Positions 1 through 6,806 of a DNA stretch of 8,203 nt are shown one piece after another. Positions within the stretch are counted from its first letter, which is position 1. Each line of letters opens with the position of its first letter. Under the pieces are notes generated by a model. The model searched no databases, had not been told where the DNA came from, and saw only the letters and a program-made list of their open reading frames with translations. The stretch is from NCBI GenBank assembly GCA_021647685.1, contig JAKIUH010000188.1, forward strand, positions 1-8,203. Reading direction: 5' to 3'. A program made the translations under genes and the position numbers. This DNA comes from Bacteroidales bacterium. GTDB taxonomy: Bacteria; Bacteroidota; Bacteroidia; Bacteroidales; NBLH01.

Positions 1-1309
1 GCGCAAGTTCTTTGAGTAGGTCCATTATATTTTCCGAATCTCTGGAAGATAAACCGGATGTAGGCTCATCAAGAAATAATATGGTGGGTTCACGAATAAG
101 CTCCAATGCAATATTAAGCCTTTTACGTTGTCCGCCGCTAATTTTTTTATCTAAGGGCGAACCCACTTGCATATTGCGAACCTCATAAAGTCCTAAATTT
201 TTTAATAATTTATGAACGGTTCTTATCAGCTTAAATTTATTATAATTTCCAAAACTTAGTTGTGCACTAAAATAGAGGTTTTCAAAAACCGTTAGTTCTT
301 CAATCAGCATATCATCTTGCGAAACATAACCGATTAAGCCCTCAATGTCTTTTTTGTCTTTGTGAATGTCAATTCCGTTAACCAACACTTCGCCTTTTTC
401 CGGCAGATAATTCCCATTAAGAACATTTAATAAAGTTGATTTTCCCGAGCCGCTGGCTCCCATAATTCCTACCAAATTGCCCGATTGAACTACAAAATTC
501 ATTTTGTGCAATCCGGTTACCCCGTTCTTGAATTTATACTGTAAATTATGTGCTTCAAGAACAATTTGTGCCTTAACTTTATCAATATTGTATGCACTGA
601 TAATATCACTGTAATAAATGGGTTTCATTCGGGCATTTTTTATTGATGCTCCTTGCGAAAGGATATGCACACGGCTTTGGTCGAGCAGCTGATTATTCAT
701 GTACAATTCATTCTCTCCACTAAAGCGGAGCAGGTGCATATTTGCCGAGGGTATTGCACATATTAGAATTTGTCCGCGAAAATTCTCAACCTGCAATAAT
801 CTGCATTTTTCGCAAATTGTATCTTTCTCCGAATTAATAACCAGTAACTCTTTCTTATTGTTTATGGTTCCCGGTTCGGATAATACAAAATCTTTAATCA
901 GCTTATAATCATAACGTGGAATATGAAATGTATCGGCAACGGTTTCTACAAACTCAAATTCTTGTTGGGTAATGTCTTTATCCGAATTAATAAATTCAAG
1001 CAAACGCACTAAAACTACTAATTTTTGTTTTTGAGTCAGTTCTTTATTAATTTCGGTACAAATCATTAATACTTTAACAGAACTGGCAGCCGTTTGTTTG
1101 ATGCTTTTTATCTTTGATTGGTGTTTTTGTTTTTGTTGGTGTATGGCATAAAAATATTCGAAAACATGGAGGTATTCTTCAACCAGTTCTTTGTTAAGTT
1201 GTTGATTCAGAAAAGATTCTACAACAGGTCTTCTGTCGGTATTATTGCTTTTTGGATTTGCAATAATAGCAAACAATTGCATTAGTGCTTTTAGAATCTT
1301 TTCACTCAT
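1..1309 (-). CDS. ABCG-type ABC transporter ATP-binding protein with TerB-like N-terminus (partial, C-terminus off left edge)
   Basis: ATG at 1309 opens a frame that stays open to base 1, giving 436 codons; the rest, expected to include an ABC-2 type membrane domain, lies beyond the window. Residues about 20-130 are helical and resemble a TerB-type domain (acidic stretch around residues 90-130). Residues about 150-235 are beta-rich with a CEKC pair (C166, C169) and could be a degenerate FHA-like domain; that assignment is weak. The ATPase is clear: Walker A GASGSGKST at 284-292, Q-loop Gln331, signature ISGGQRKR with Ser391, Walker B ILFLDEP with Asp414 and Glu415, then TSGLSS. The order ATPase before membrane domain and the SGGQRKR signature are typical of the ABCG/White branch. 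Such proteins sit in the inner membrane and power export; the substrate cannot be read from this part. It is separated by 170 bp from the upstream gene on the same strand, so it may have its own promoter. Confidence 0.9.
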   Translation of the reverse strand, partial: MSEKILKALMQLFAIIANPKSNNTDRRPVVESFLNQQLNKELVEEYLHVFEYFYAIHQQKQKHQSKIKSIKQTAASSVKVLMICTEINKELTQKQKLVVLVRLLEFINSDKDITQQEFEFVETVADTFHIPRYDYKLIKDFVLSEPGTINNKKELLVINSEKDTICEKCRLLQVENFRGQILICAIPSANMHLLRFSGENELYMNNQLLDQSRVHILSQGASIKNARMKPIYYSDIISAYNIDKVKAQIVLEAHNLQYKFKNGVTGLHKMNFVVQSGNLVGIMGASGSGKSTLLNVLNGNYLPEKGEVLVNGIDIHKDKKDIEGLIGYVSQDDMLIEELTVFENLYFSAQLSFGNYNKFKLIRTVHKLLKNLGLYEVRNMQVGSPLDKKISGGQRKRLNIALELIREPTILFLDEPTSGLSSRDSENIMDLLKELA

Positions 1310-1351
1310 CGATTATTCAATAGTTTATTTTGTCGTAAAAATAACAGCAAA

Positions 1352-1375
1352 TTTTAAGCATTTTTATGCTTAAAA
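1352..1375. repeat. Perfect inverted repeat, 10-bp arms with 4-nt loop
   Basis: Arms TTTTAAGCAT (1352-1361) and ATGCTTAAAA (1366-1375) flank TTTT. It lies 43 bp upstream of the ABC transporter start. It could form a hairpin in a minus-strand transcript, or be a binding site. On the minus strand it is followed only by TTTGCTG rather than a long U-tract, so it is a poor terminator. Confidence 0.6.
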
Positions 1376-1450
1376 AATAAAAATTATGCGCTACCCAAAC
1401 CCGGTAAAACTTAATTTTGGCAAAAGGCTAAATTAACAAAATAAAAATAT

Positions 1451-1481
1451 AAAAAAAAACAGGAAGTTTATTTGGAAAACT
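1451..1481 (-). terminator. Possible weak intrinsic terminator after the small secreted protein gene
   Basis: Reading the minus strand, a short AGTTT...AAACT stem (1465-1469 with 1477-1481, 7-nt loop) overlaps the stop codon and is followed by CCTG and nine T residues (1451-1459). The stem is only 5 bp and AT-rich, so the call is tentative. Confidence 0.3.
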
Positions 1482-1902
1482 ATTTTTTAAAACCAACCAG
1501 TAGAATAGCAAAACCCGATTGCGGACCTTTTGGGTCTAGTTGAGCTTCAATAATACATTGCATTGTTGAATTAAATTTAAAATCCCAGTAAGGAGCATTT
1601 TTATAATTACGGTTTGAAAAAAGTTCATTTCGTTCTCTGTCATAAACCGTAAAAATCAAATTTCCTTGTGTAAGTCCGCTACATGCTGCAATACGGTAAG
1701 TACTTTTACCATAAAAGGTAATCCGAAATTCTGCAATTTCATCACCATTTAGTAAGGCGATGTATTGTTGTCCGTCAGAGATATAGTCAGCAGTTAAATT
1801 TTTTGCACAAAATTGAACAAGTGTATCTGCTTGAGCAAATATTTTGTGTTGAATGGATAAAAATATCAATAAAGTGATGATATAGTATGTAAATTTTTTC
1901 AT
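1480..1902 (-). CDS. Small secreted protein of unknown function (140 aa)
   Basis: The N-terminus has a Sec signal peptide: Lys2-Lys3, a hydrophobic stretch at about 6-17, and a likely cleavage near IFA-QA (residues 23-25). The mature part, about 115 residues, alternates short hydrophobic and polar stretches as in a beta-sandwich and has three cysteines (C32, C74, C116). The C-terminal part carries a distinctive NAPYWDFKFNSTMQCIIEA segment (residues 102-120), which I recall as characteristic of a Bacteroidetes-restricted family of unknown function. It starts 37 bp after the stop of the lipoprotein gene on the same strand, so the two are probably co-transcribed. It likely acts in the periplasm or on the cell surface. 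No enzyme motif is visible. AAAGG lies just upstream of the start but too close to be a good ribosome binding site. Confidence 0.8.
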   Translation of the reverse strand: MKKFTYYIITLLIFLSIQHKIFAQADTLVQFCAKNLTADYISDGQQYIALLNGDEIAEFRITFYGKSTYRIAACSGLTQGNLIFTVYDRERNELFSNRNYKNAPYWDFKFNSTMQCIIEAQLDPKGPQSGFAILLVGFKK

Positions 1903-1939
1903 TTACCTTTATTTATAAAAAGATTTATTTTTGTATTCA

Positions 1940-2851
1940 TTAGTTTACAATACCTGTTCTTATTGAATCAACCATTTCTGTAATTTTCTGAATCTGATAT
2001 TCGTTAATTACAGTTTTTGTAGTACTGGTTATTGTAGTTGTTTTGTTTTCAACATCAGTTATTGGTTTTGAATAGGTGTATTCAATAGCAACACCGTCAA
2101 AAATTGAAGCCAAATCAACTAACTGCAATAAAAAATTATCGTATTCGTCTGAAATATTGTTATAATAAGGACGCATTAATTCAATTAAATTGTCCAAAGG
2201 ATATTTTTGCTCACCAATTCTTCGTAAAATTTCTTCATTATTATTGGTTTGCTGTAAAATTTTGGTCATAATATACAAACTCTCAATCCAACCGCCGGCA
2301 ATTACCAATACACCAATTTCATTTTGTCCGCTATTAAATAAATAAGCATCGGCATCTCTAAATACAGTGGACATAATATACATTAATGAATCTTTATTAT
2401 TGCTGTTTGCTTCTATTCGCTTCATGAGCTTATCATCTAAAGTGCTTAAAATATTTAGTTCTTTTGACAGCACTTTAACCACAGCAAAATAAGAAGCTGC
2501 ATCGGGTAATTGTTCATAAATATTCAAATAGCTTAAATCAGCACCATAAACTCCCAAATTAAGCGCTTGTTTAAAATTGGTTGCGTAGTTTGCTTGATTC
2601 TGAACAGGGTTTAATAAATTTTTATCGTAAGGTACATTGTTGTTTTTTACTAAAACTGCTACCTGATAGGGTGAGGGAACACTAAAAAGCCGGTTGTTAA
2701 TTTTAATGATTTTAGGATTTTTTAAATCAAGGGTATCAATGGTATTATCCTGATTGTCTTCTTCTTCGTTGTTATTGCAATTGCCTAATGTCATGAGAGC
2801 AACAAAAAGAAACAACAATAATTTTATATTTTTTAAATATGTTTTTAACAT
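1940..2851 (-). CDS. Lipoprotein of unknown function, conserved 'NLGVYGADLSY' family (303 aa)
   Basis: The N-terminus is a type II signal peptide: Lys residues, a hydrophobic core LLLFLFVALM (11-20), then TLGNC with Cys25 as the lipid-attachment residue. Asn at -1 is atypical for a lipobox. Cys25 is followed by NNNEEEDNQD, an acidic stretch like the Bacteroidetes surface lipoprotein export signal, so the protein is probably exposed outside the outer membrane. The rest is mostly alpha-helical, with motifs NLGVYGADLSY (98-108), FRDADAYLFN (164-173) and IAGGWIESLYI (184-194). I recall these as hallmarks of a conserved Bacteroidetes family without assigned function. No catalytic motif is recognised. 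It is the first gene of a probable operon with the 140-residue secreted protein 37 bp downstream, and a Bacteroidetes-type promoter lies just upstream. Confidence 0.85.
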   Translation of the reverse strand: MLKTYLKNIKLLLFLFVALMTLGNCNNNEEEDNQDNTIDTLDLKNPKIIKINNRLFSVPSPYQVAVLVKNNNVPYDKNLLNPVQNQANYATNFKQALNLGVYGADLSYLNIYEQLPDAASYFAVVKVLSKELNILSTLDDKLMKRIEANSNNKDSLMYIMSTVFRDADAYLFNSGQNEIGVLVIAGGWIESLYIMTKILQQTNNNEEILRRIGEQKYPLDNLIELMRPYYNNISDEYDNFLLQLVDLASIFDGVAIEYTYSKPITDVENKTTTITSTTKTVINEYQIQKITEMVDSIRTGIVN

Positions 2852-3174
2852 AACTATTTTATTTCAAGCAAAACTTAATCAATGACAAAGATAATAAAGC
2901 TTAGTTAATTGACCAATTTCAATACGTTTTTTGATATTAATACTTAAAATTCGTGCCAAACAGTAAGAAAAAAACTTTTTTCTGTAATTGCTTTTTATTT
3001 AATAGCAAAAATACGTATAATTTTATTATAATTGGTCAGTAAACTTCAAATCGTCCGTAAAAATATTTGAACGTTTATAGACTATGATTAGTTATAAAGT
3101 TATTACGTTAATAGATAATTGGTTGTTAGATGGTTGAATCCCTAAATTAAAGGTAAATAGCGCATAAATTCATT
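2852..3174. other. Divergent intergenic region, 323 bp
   Basis: This region lies between the lipoprotein gene (-) and the lysozyme-like gene (+). It holds the minus-strand promoter described separately. TGACCAATT (2910-2918) recurs inverted as AATTGGTCA (3030-3038), 111 bp away. An A-tract/T-tract inverted repeat (AGAAAAAA 2966-2973, TTTTTTCT 2976-2983) is also present. For the plus-strand gene the nearest -7 resemblances are AATATTTG (3062-3069) and TAAATTAA (3143-3150, 17 bp after a TTG at 3123). Neither is convincing. No coding sequence is seen. Confidence 0.6.
2886..2916 (-). promoter_or_regulatory. Bacteroidetes-type promoter for the lipoprotein operon
   Basis: On the minus strand TTG (2914-2916) is followed after 20 bp by TATCTTTG (2886-2893), an exact match to the Bacteroidetes primary-sigma -7 consensus TAnnTTTG, at close to the usual spacing. 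The expected transcription start near 2880 gives a leader of about 28 nt before the ATG at 2851. The -33 TTG lies inside a near-palindrome, AATTGACCAATT. Confidence 0.6.
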
Positions 3175-3819
3175 ATGAAGAAAAGATATTTTATACCTGT
3201 ATTTTCAGTTTTATTTTTGTTTGCGGGTTTTTTGCTGGCTTATGATTTAGAATTTAATGCCCGCTTAAATAACAAAGGAGGTACGGAAATGGTTTTGTTT
3301 AATTATGAAAAAACTATTGATTCGCTTGCCAAAAGTTTTGATTTACCAAAAGATTATTTGCTTGCATTGATAATGCTCGAATCATCAGGTAAAAAAAATG
3401 TACCGGTGCGTTGTGAAAAAGAAGTTTATCGCAAACTTTTGCTTACTCAAAGGGGAAACATTAAGGGTTTGGAGAAAATTAACAAAAAACGTTTAAATAG
3501 CATCTCAAAAAATGATTTAAAAAAACTTGCATGTTCTTATGGTCCTTTTCAAATTATGGGATACAAAATTTTTGAATTAAATATTTCATTAGATGAATTA
3601 AAAGGAAACAATAATATTTATTGGGCACTGGTTTGGATAAATAATAATTATGGGAATTATTTACGCAATAAGGATTATAAAAATGCTTTTCATTTACACA
3701 ATGCAGGAAAAAAATATCCTGCTAAGGGAAAACCTGAAACTTTTGACCCTGATTATGTACAAAAAGGGCTTGCATATGCTAAATATTTTAAAAAGAAGAT
3801 AAATAATGAGCAAAATTAA
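3175..3819 (+). CDS. Membrane-anchored lysozyme/lytic-transglycosylase-like protein (214 aa)
   Basis: The N-terminal KKR followed by a hydrophobic segment (about 6-23) is a signal peptide or signal anchor, placing the enzyme in the periplasm. The body follows the order of SLT-type (lysozyme-fold) domains: a helix ending in LIMLESSGK with Glu69 as the likely catalytic acid; SYGPFQIMG (121-129), equivalent to the G-x-(M/F)-Q-I motif; and LHNAG (174-178), equivalent to the YNAG motif. These enzymes cleave the MurNAc-GlcNAc bond of peptidoglycan. About 50 residues rich in Lys and Arg separate the first two motifs, and the whole domain is short, so it is a divergent member and I do not assign an Mlt name. 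Its end overlaps the next gene by 14 nt, which suggests translational coupling. The next ORF encodes a HAD phosphatase with no obvious wall role. Confidence 0.75.
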   Translation: MKKRYFIPVFSVLFLFAGFLLAYDLEFNARLNNKGGTEMVLFNYEKTIDSLAKSFDLPKDYLLALIMLESSGKKNVPVRCEKEVYRKLLLTQRGNIKGLEKINKKRLNSISKNDLKKLACSYGPFQIMGYKIFELNISLDELKGNNNIYWALVWINNNYGNYLRNKDYKNAFHLHNAGKKYPAKGKPETFDPDYVQKGLAYAKYFKKKINNEQN

Positions 3820-4450
3820 ATACAACTATATTGTTTGGGATTGGAACGGAACTTTGTTTGATGATCTTCGCTTATGTGTTGATATTATGAACAATATCTT
3901 AAAAAGAAGAAACTTGCAAAGTATAAGTATTGAAAGATATAAGCAGGTTTTTGATTTTCCTGTGAAAGCTTATTATCAAAAATTAGGCTTTGATTTTGAA
4001 AAGGAATCTTTTGAAAACTTAGGAACTGAATTTATTGAAGGCTATAATCAAAAACGCTTTGAGTGTAAATTACATGATTCTGTTCATGAGCTATTACATC
4101 TTTTGCAAGGCAAAGGTGTAAAACAGTTTATATTATCGGCACGGGAACATAATAAATTGTTGGATGATTTAAAATATTTTGCCATTTACAAATTTATTGA
4201 AGATGTTTCGGGATTAGACAATCATTTTGCAGGGGGTAAAGTTCAATTAGCCAAAAAATTGTTACAAAAACACAATATTCCGCTTACAGAATGTGTACTT
4301 ATCGGCGATACGGTACATGATGCAGAAGTTGCCAAGAAAGTAGGTATTGATTGCATACTTGTAAGCTATGGTCATCAATCATACGAGCGTTTATCAATTA
4401 CCGGCTTACCTACAGTTCATTCTTTTTCTGAAATAGCGAATTATTTGTAG
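3806..4450 (+). CDS. HAD-family hydrolase, phosphoglycolate phosphatase-like (214 aa)
   Basis: This is a cytosolic phosphatase-like protein of the haloacid dehalogenase superfamily. Motif I is WDWNGTLFDD with nucleophile Asp12; motif II is FILSA with Ser111; motif III is Lys145 in AGGK; motif IV is IGDTVHDAEVA with Asp168 and Asp172 for Mg2+ binding. A helical cap (about 20-90) sits between motifs I and II, as in C1-cap members such as Gph and beta-phosphoglucomutase. Length fits the family. The position two after the nucleophile, usually the general acid/base Asp, is Asn14; I recall the DWNGT variant in many bacterial HAD proteins, so this may be a subfamily trait. The substrate is unknown; phosphoglycolate or another small sugar phosphate is possible. 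The start at 3806 overlaps the preceding gene by 14 nt, implying one transcript. A terminator follows directly. Confidence 0.85.
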   Translation: MSKIKYNYIVWDWNGTLFDDLRLCVDIMNNILKRRNLQSISIERYKQVFDFPVKAYYQKLGFDFEKESFENLGTEFIEGYNQKRFECKLHDSVHELLHLLQGKGVKQFILSAREHNKLLDDLKYFAIYKFIEDVSGLDNHFAGGKVQLAKKLLQKHNIPLTECVLIGDTVHDAEVAKKVGIDCILVSYGHQSYERLSITGLPTVHSFSEIANYL

Positions 4451-4453
4451 AAA

Positions 4454-4482
4454 AAAAGACACTCTTAAAAAGAGTGCCTTTT
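4454..4482. terminator. Bidirectional intrinsic terminator between convergent genes
   Basis: The core stem is CACTCTT (4460-4466) with AAGAGTG (4470-4476) around an AAA loop. The stem extends outward to AAAAG/CTTTT past one A-C mismatch, which becomes a G-U wobble in the minus-strand RNA. The plus strand ends in CCTTTT and the minus strand in CTTTTTTT. The hairpin lies in the 40-bp gap between the HAD gene (+) and the amylase gene (-), and can end both transcripts. Confidence 0.85.
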
Positions 4483-4490
4483 CAATTAAC

Positions 4491-6806
4491 CTAATTATTA
4501 ATAACGAGTTTAAGTGTTTTAATTTGTCCGTTAATGTTTATTACTGCAATATATACTCCTGATTTAATGCCTTCGGGCTTCCATGTAAATTCTTGGTTTC
4601 CTGCTTCTTTTTCTCCATTGAAAATACTGCTTACTTTTCTTCCGGTTTTGTCAAAAATGTCTATGTTGATGTTTGCTTTTTTGGCAATATTAAATCTAAT
4701 TCTTGTAGATTCTGAGAAAGGATTGGGGAATACCTGAAAAGCAAATATATCATCGGTAAGCGGTGTTAGTGATTGAGTGTTATCTGAAACCAAGGAACTT
4801 TTTGTTCCATAAGCTACATAGTCAGTAGATTGTACATAAACGGCATAAGATCTTGGTGGTGCTTCAACCCAAACTCTTCCATCGGCGTAAACAGTTGTTG
4901 TTGCACCGGTAAAAGCATTGGTTAAAGTAGTGTTACTCCAATTGGTAAATCCTGCAGGGCTGGAATCTACCCATAATCCTTTAGTTGTAGAACTATTGTT
5001 TAGTACAATGATTGCTCCGTCTTTTGTTCCGTTTCCTTGTCTTCGGGCAACGTAAACATTGTAAGCATCTCCGGCAGGATAAGGATTACCTATTTCACTT
5101 AATACGCTTAAAGTACCACCCAAATAGGTTTTTCTTACGAAAATCAGCTTGTTTATATCATCTTTTAAACTAGCATCAGGAGTAACTGTTATTGAATTAT
5201 CGTTATTGTCAATCATTGTTACACCATAGTAATGAGGATAAAATACGCATGGACGACCTTCGTGCGTTAGCATATAAGCATATCCGAGTTTCCAATCTTT
5301 TGTTACCCATTTATCGTGTTCTTTACCGGTATCATGATTATCTAAAAAGGTTACCACTGATGTTCCGGGTAATGCATTTCCATTGGCATTTCTGACCATT
5401 CCCGCATGATTAAGCCAACGCATATCAAAACTGTACTCATCACCGTTACACATGCTTGTTAAGCTCGATTTTAATGGAAAATCAAAGCCATCGGCATCGG
5501 CTCCGTACGAAGCAACATTATTTACCCATTCTTTAATTCGGTAATCTGCACCCCAATATTCACCAACAATAAATCTTTGTTGTCCATTAATAAGGGGTAA
5601 ATTATTTATCCAACTTGCTACATAAGCTTCCTGAAAGCCTCTTACAAAATCCAATCTGAACCCGTCAAAATTAATTTGATTTGCCAGCCAAGCTCCCCAA
5701 TCATTCATTCTTTGCTGAACAGTAGAACTATAGGTGTTAAAATCATTTCCAAAACCTTTGGTATTCGGAATAATTTCATCACTTGTTCCCCAGTCGCCCA
5801 ACCAATCATTTGCATCCACCGGATGGAAATCATTATAATGCCAATTAACATTTGCTTCGCCTACGCCTGTATGATTTGGATAACTGATGTTTGTATTTGT
5901 ATGTGCCTCTAATTGACTTACTGCCAGATTTTGACCATTATGCCAAACTTCAAAAGGATAATAGCCTCTTGTTTGATCTGCCCAATCCCATGAAGTGCCC
6001 ACTTGGCGGCGTGAAGTTAATTTAATAACAATATCATTAGTGCTGTTTAAGGTGATTTTATATTCATCAATATCTCCTTCAACACCAATAAAACCACGCA
6101 TTGTTTGACCTGATGTAGCAACAAAATTATTTTGTCCGTTCCCGTCATTAGGTTCTGTTTCCCAGTTATAAGTTGCGTTAAACCCGGCTCCTGTCCAATC
6201 TACTTGAAAATCATATGCGCGTTCTTGATAGCTTAATGAGTAATCGAGATAATATCCTTTAATTTTTATGTAATAATCGCCGGCTCCTGCATTAGGTATT
6301 ACCCACCTAATTTCATTTGTAGGATAGGGTACATGTTGGCTGCCATTGGTAAAAGCTTCTAAAAAGACATAGTCTTTTACAGCCGGATTTACCTCATCGT
6401 TTTCATCGCTCGAATACACGTGGTTAAGTACAATATCTGCATAAACTTCAATTTTAGGACTGTTGTGCATTACTGAAATCATATTTTCAAGTTCGGCACG
6501 GCTTCCAAAGCGTGTTTCAATAGTTCCTTTTTGGTTATAGTTCCCCAAATCATAATGATCATAAATCCCATAGCCCATATCATAAATTCCCCAGTTGCCT
6601 TTTGCAGGTGAAGGTACCCAAATTCCGGTAAAACCTGCGGTCTTTAATTCTGTAGCTTTTGAGCTGAGATTATCCCACCATGTACCATTTTTTGCAGTTG
6701 CATCAACCGGCAGGTTCCAATAAAATGCCTGCATCATTACATCGTTTTGAGCATTGAGATGTTGGAAAATAGCCCAAAACATTAAAAATAAAATAAGCTT
6801 TTTCAT
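4491..6806 (-). CDS. Secreted GH13 alpha-amylase with beta-rich insertion and T9SS type A sorting domain (771 aa)
   Basis: A signal peptide (residues 1-20, ending NAQ) leads a GH13 catalytic domain that hydrolyses alpha-1,4-glucan bonds of starch or maltodextrin outside the cell. The conserved regions are complete: DIVLNH (124-129), GFRLDF with nucleophile Asp386, IVGEYW with acid/base Glu416, and FLDNHD with Asp492. The opening VMMQAFYWNLP, IWVPSPAKG and GYGIYDHYDLG resemble archaeal-type (Pyrococcus/Thermococcus, GH13_7) amylases as I remember them. Residues about 150-320, in domain B, form an extra beta-rich insertion containing a PPC-like segment (WETEPNDGNGQNNF to GDIDEYKITL, 215-253). 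The C-terminal beta domain is about 565-660. A linker then leads to a type A sorting domain (about 690-771, with FPNPF at 693-697 and a KLVINN end), which directs export by the type IX system and is normally cleaved. A LacI-type operator lies upstream. Confidence 0.95.
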   Translation of the reverse strand: MKKLILFLMFWAIFQHLNAQNDVMMQAFYWNLPVDATAKNGTWWDNLSSKATELKTAGFTGIWVPSPAKGNWGIYDMGYGIYDHYDLGNYNQKGTIETRFGSRAELENMISVMHNSPKIEVYADIVLNHVYSSDENDEVNPAVKDYVFLEAFTNGSQHVPYPTNEIRWVIPNAGAGDYYIKIKGYYLDYSLSYQERAYDFQVDWTGAGFNATYNWETEPNDGNGQNNFVATSGQTMRGFIGVEGDIDEYKITLNSTNDIVIKLTSRRQVGTSWDWADQTRGYYPFEVWHNGQNLAVSQLEAHTNTNISYPNHTGVGEANVNWHYNDFHPVDANDWLGDWGTSDEIIPNTKGFGNDFNTYSSTVQQRMNDWGAWLANQINFDGFRLDFVRGFQEAYVASWINNLPLINGQQRFIVGEYWGADYRIKEWVNNVASYGADADGFDFPLKSSLTSMCNGDEYSFDMRWLNHAGMVRNANGNALPGTSVVTFLDNHDTGKEHDKWVTKDWKLGYAYMLTHEGRPCVFYPHYYGVTMIDNNDNSITVTPDASLKDDINKLIFVRKTYLGGTLSVLSEIGNPYPAGDAYNVYVARRQGNGTKDGAIIVLNNSSTTKGLWVDSSPAGFTNWSNTTLTNAFTGATTTVYADGRVWVEAPPRSYAVYVQSTDYVAYGTKSSLVSDNTQSLTPLTDDIFAFQVFPNPFSESTRIRFNIAKKANINIDIFDKTGRKVSSIFNGEKEAGNQEFTWKPEGIKSGVYIAVININGQIKTLKLVINN

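Noticed and set aside
1412..1419. TAATTTTG on the plus strand matches the Bacteroidetes -7 consensus
   Set aside because: There is no TTG at about 19-20 bp upstream and no plus-strand gene downstream; it would only run antisense into the 140-aa gene.
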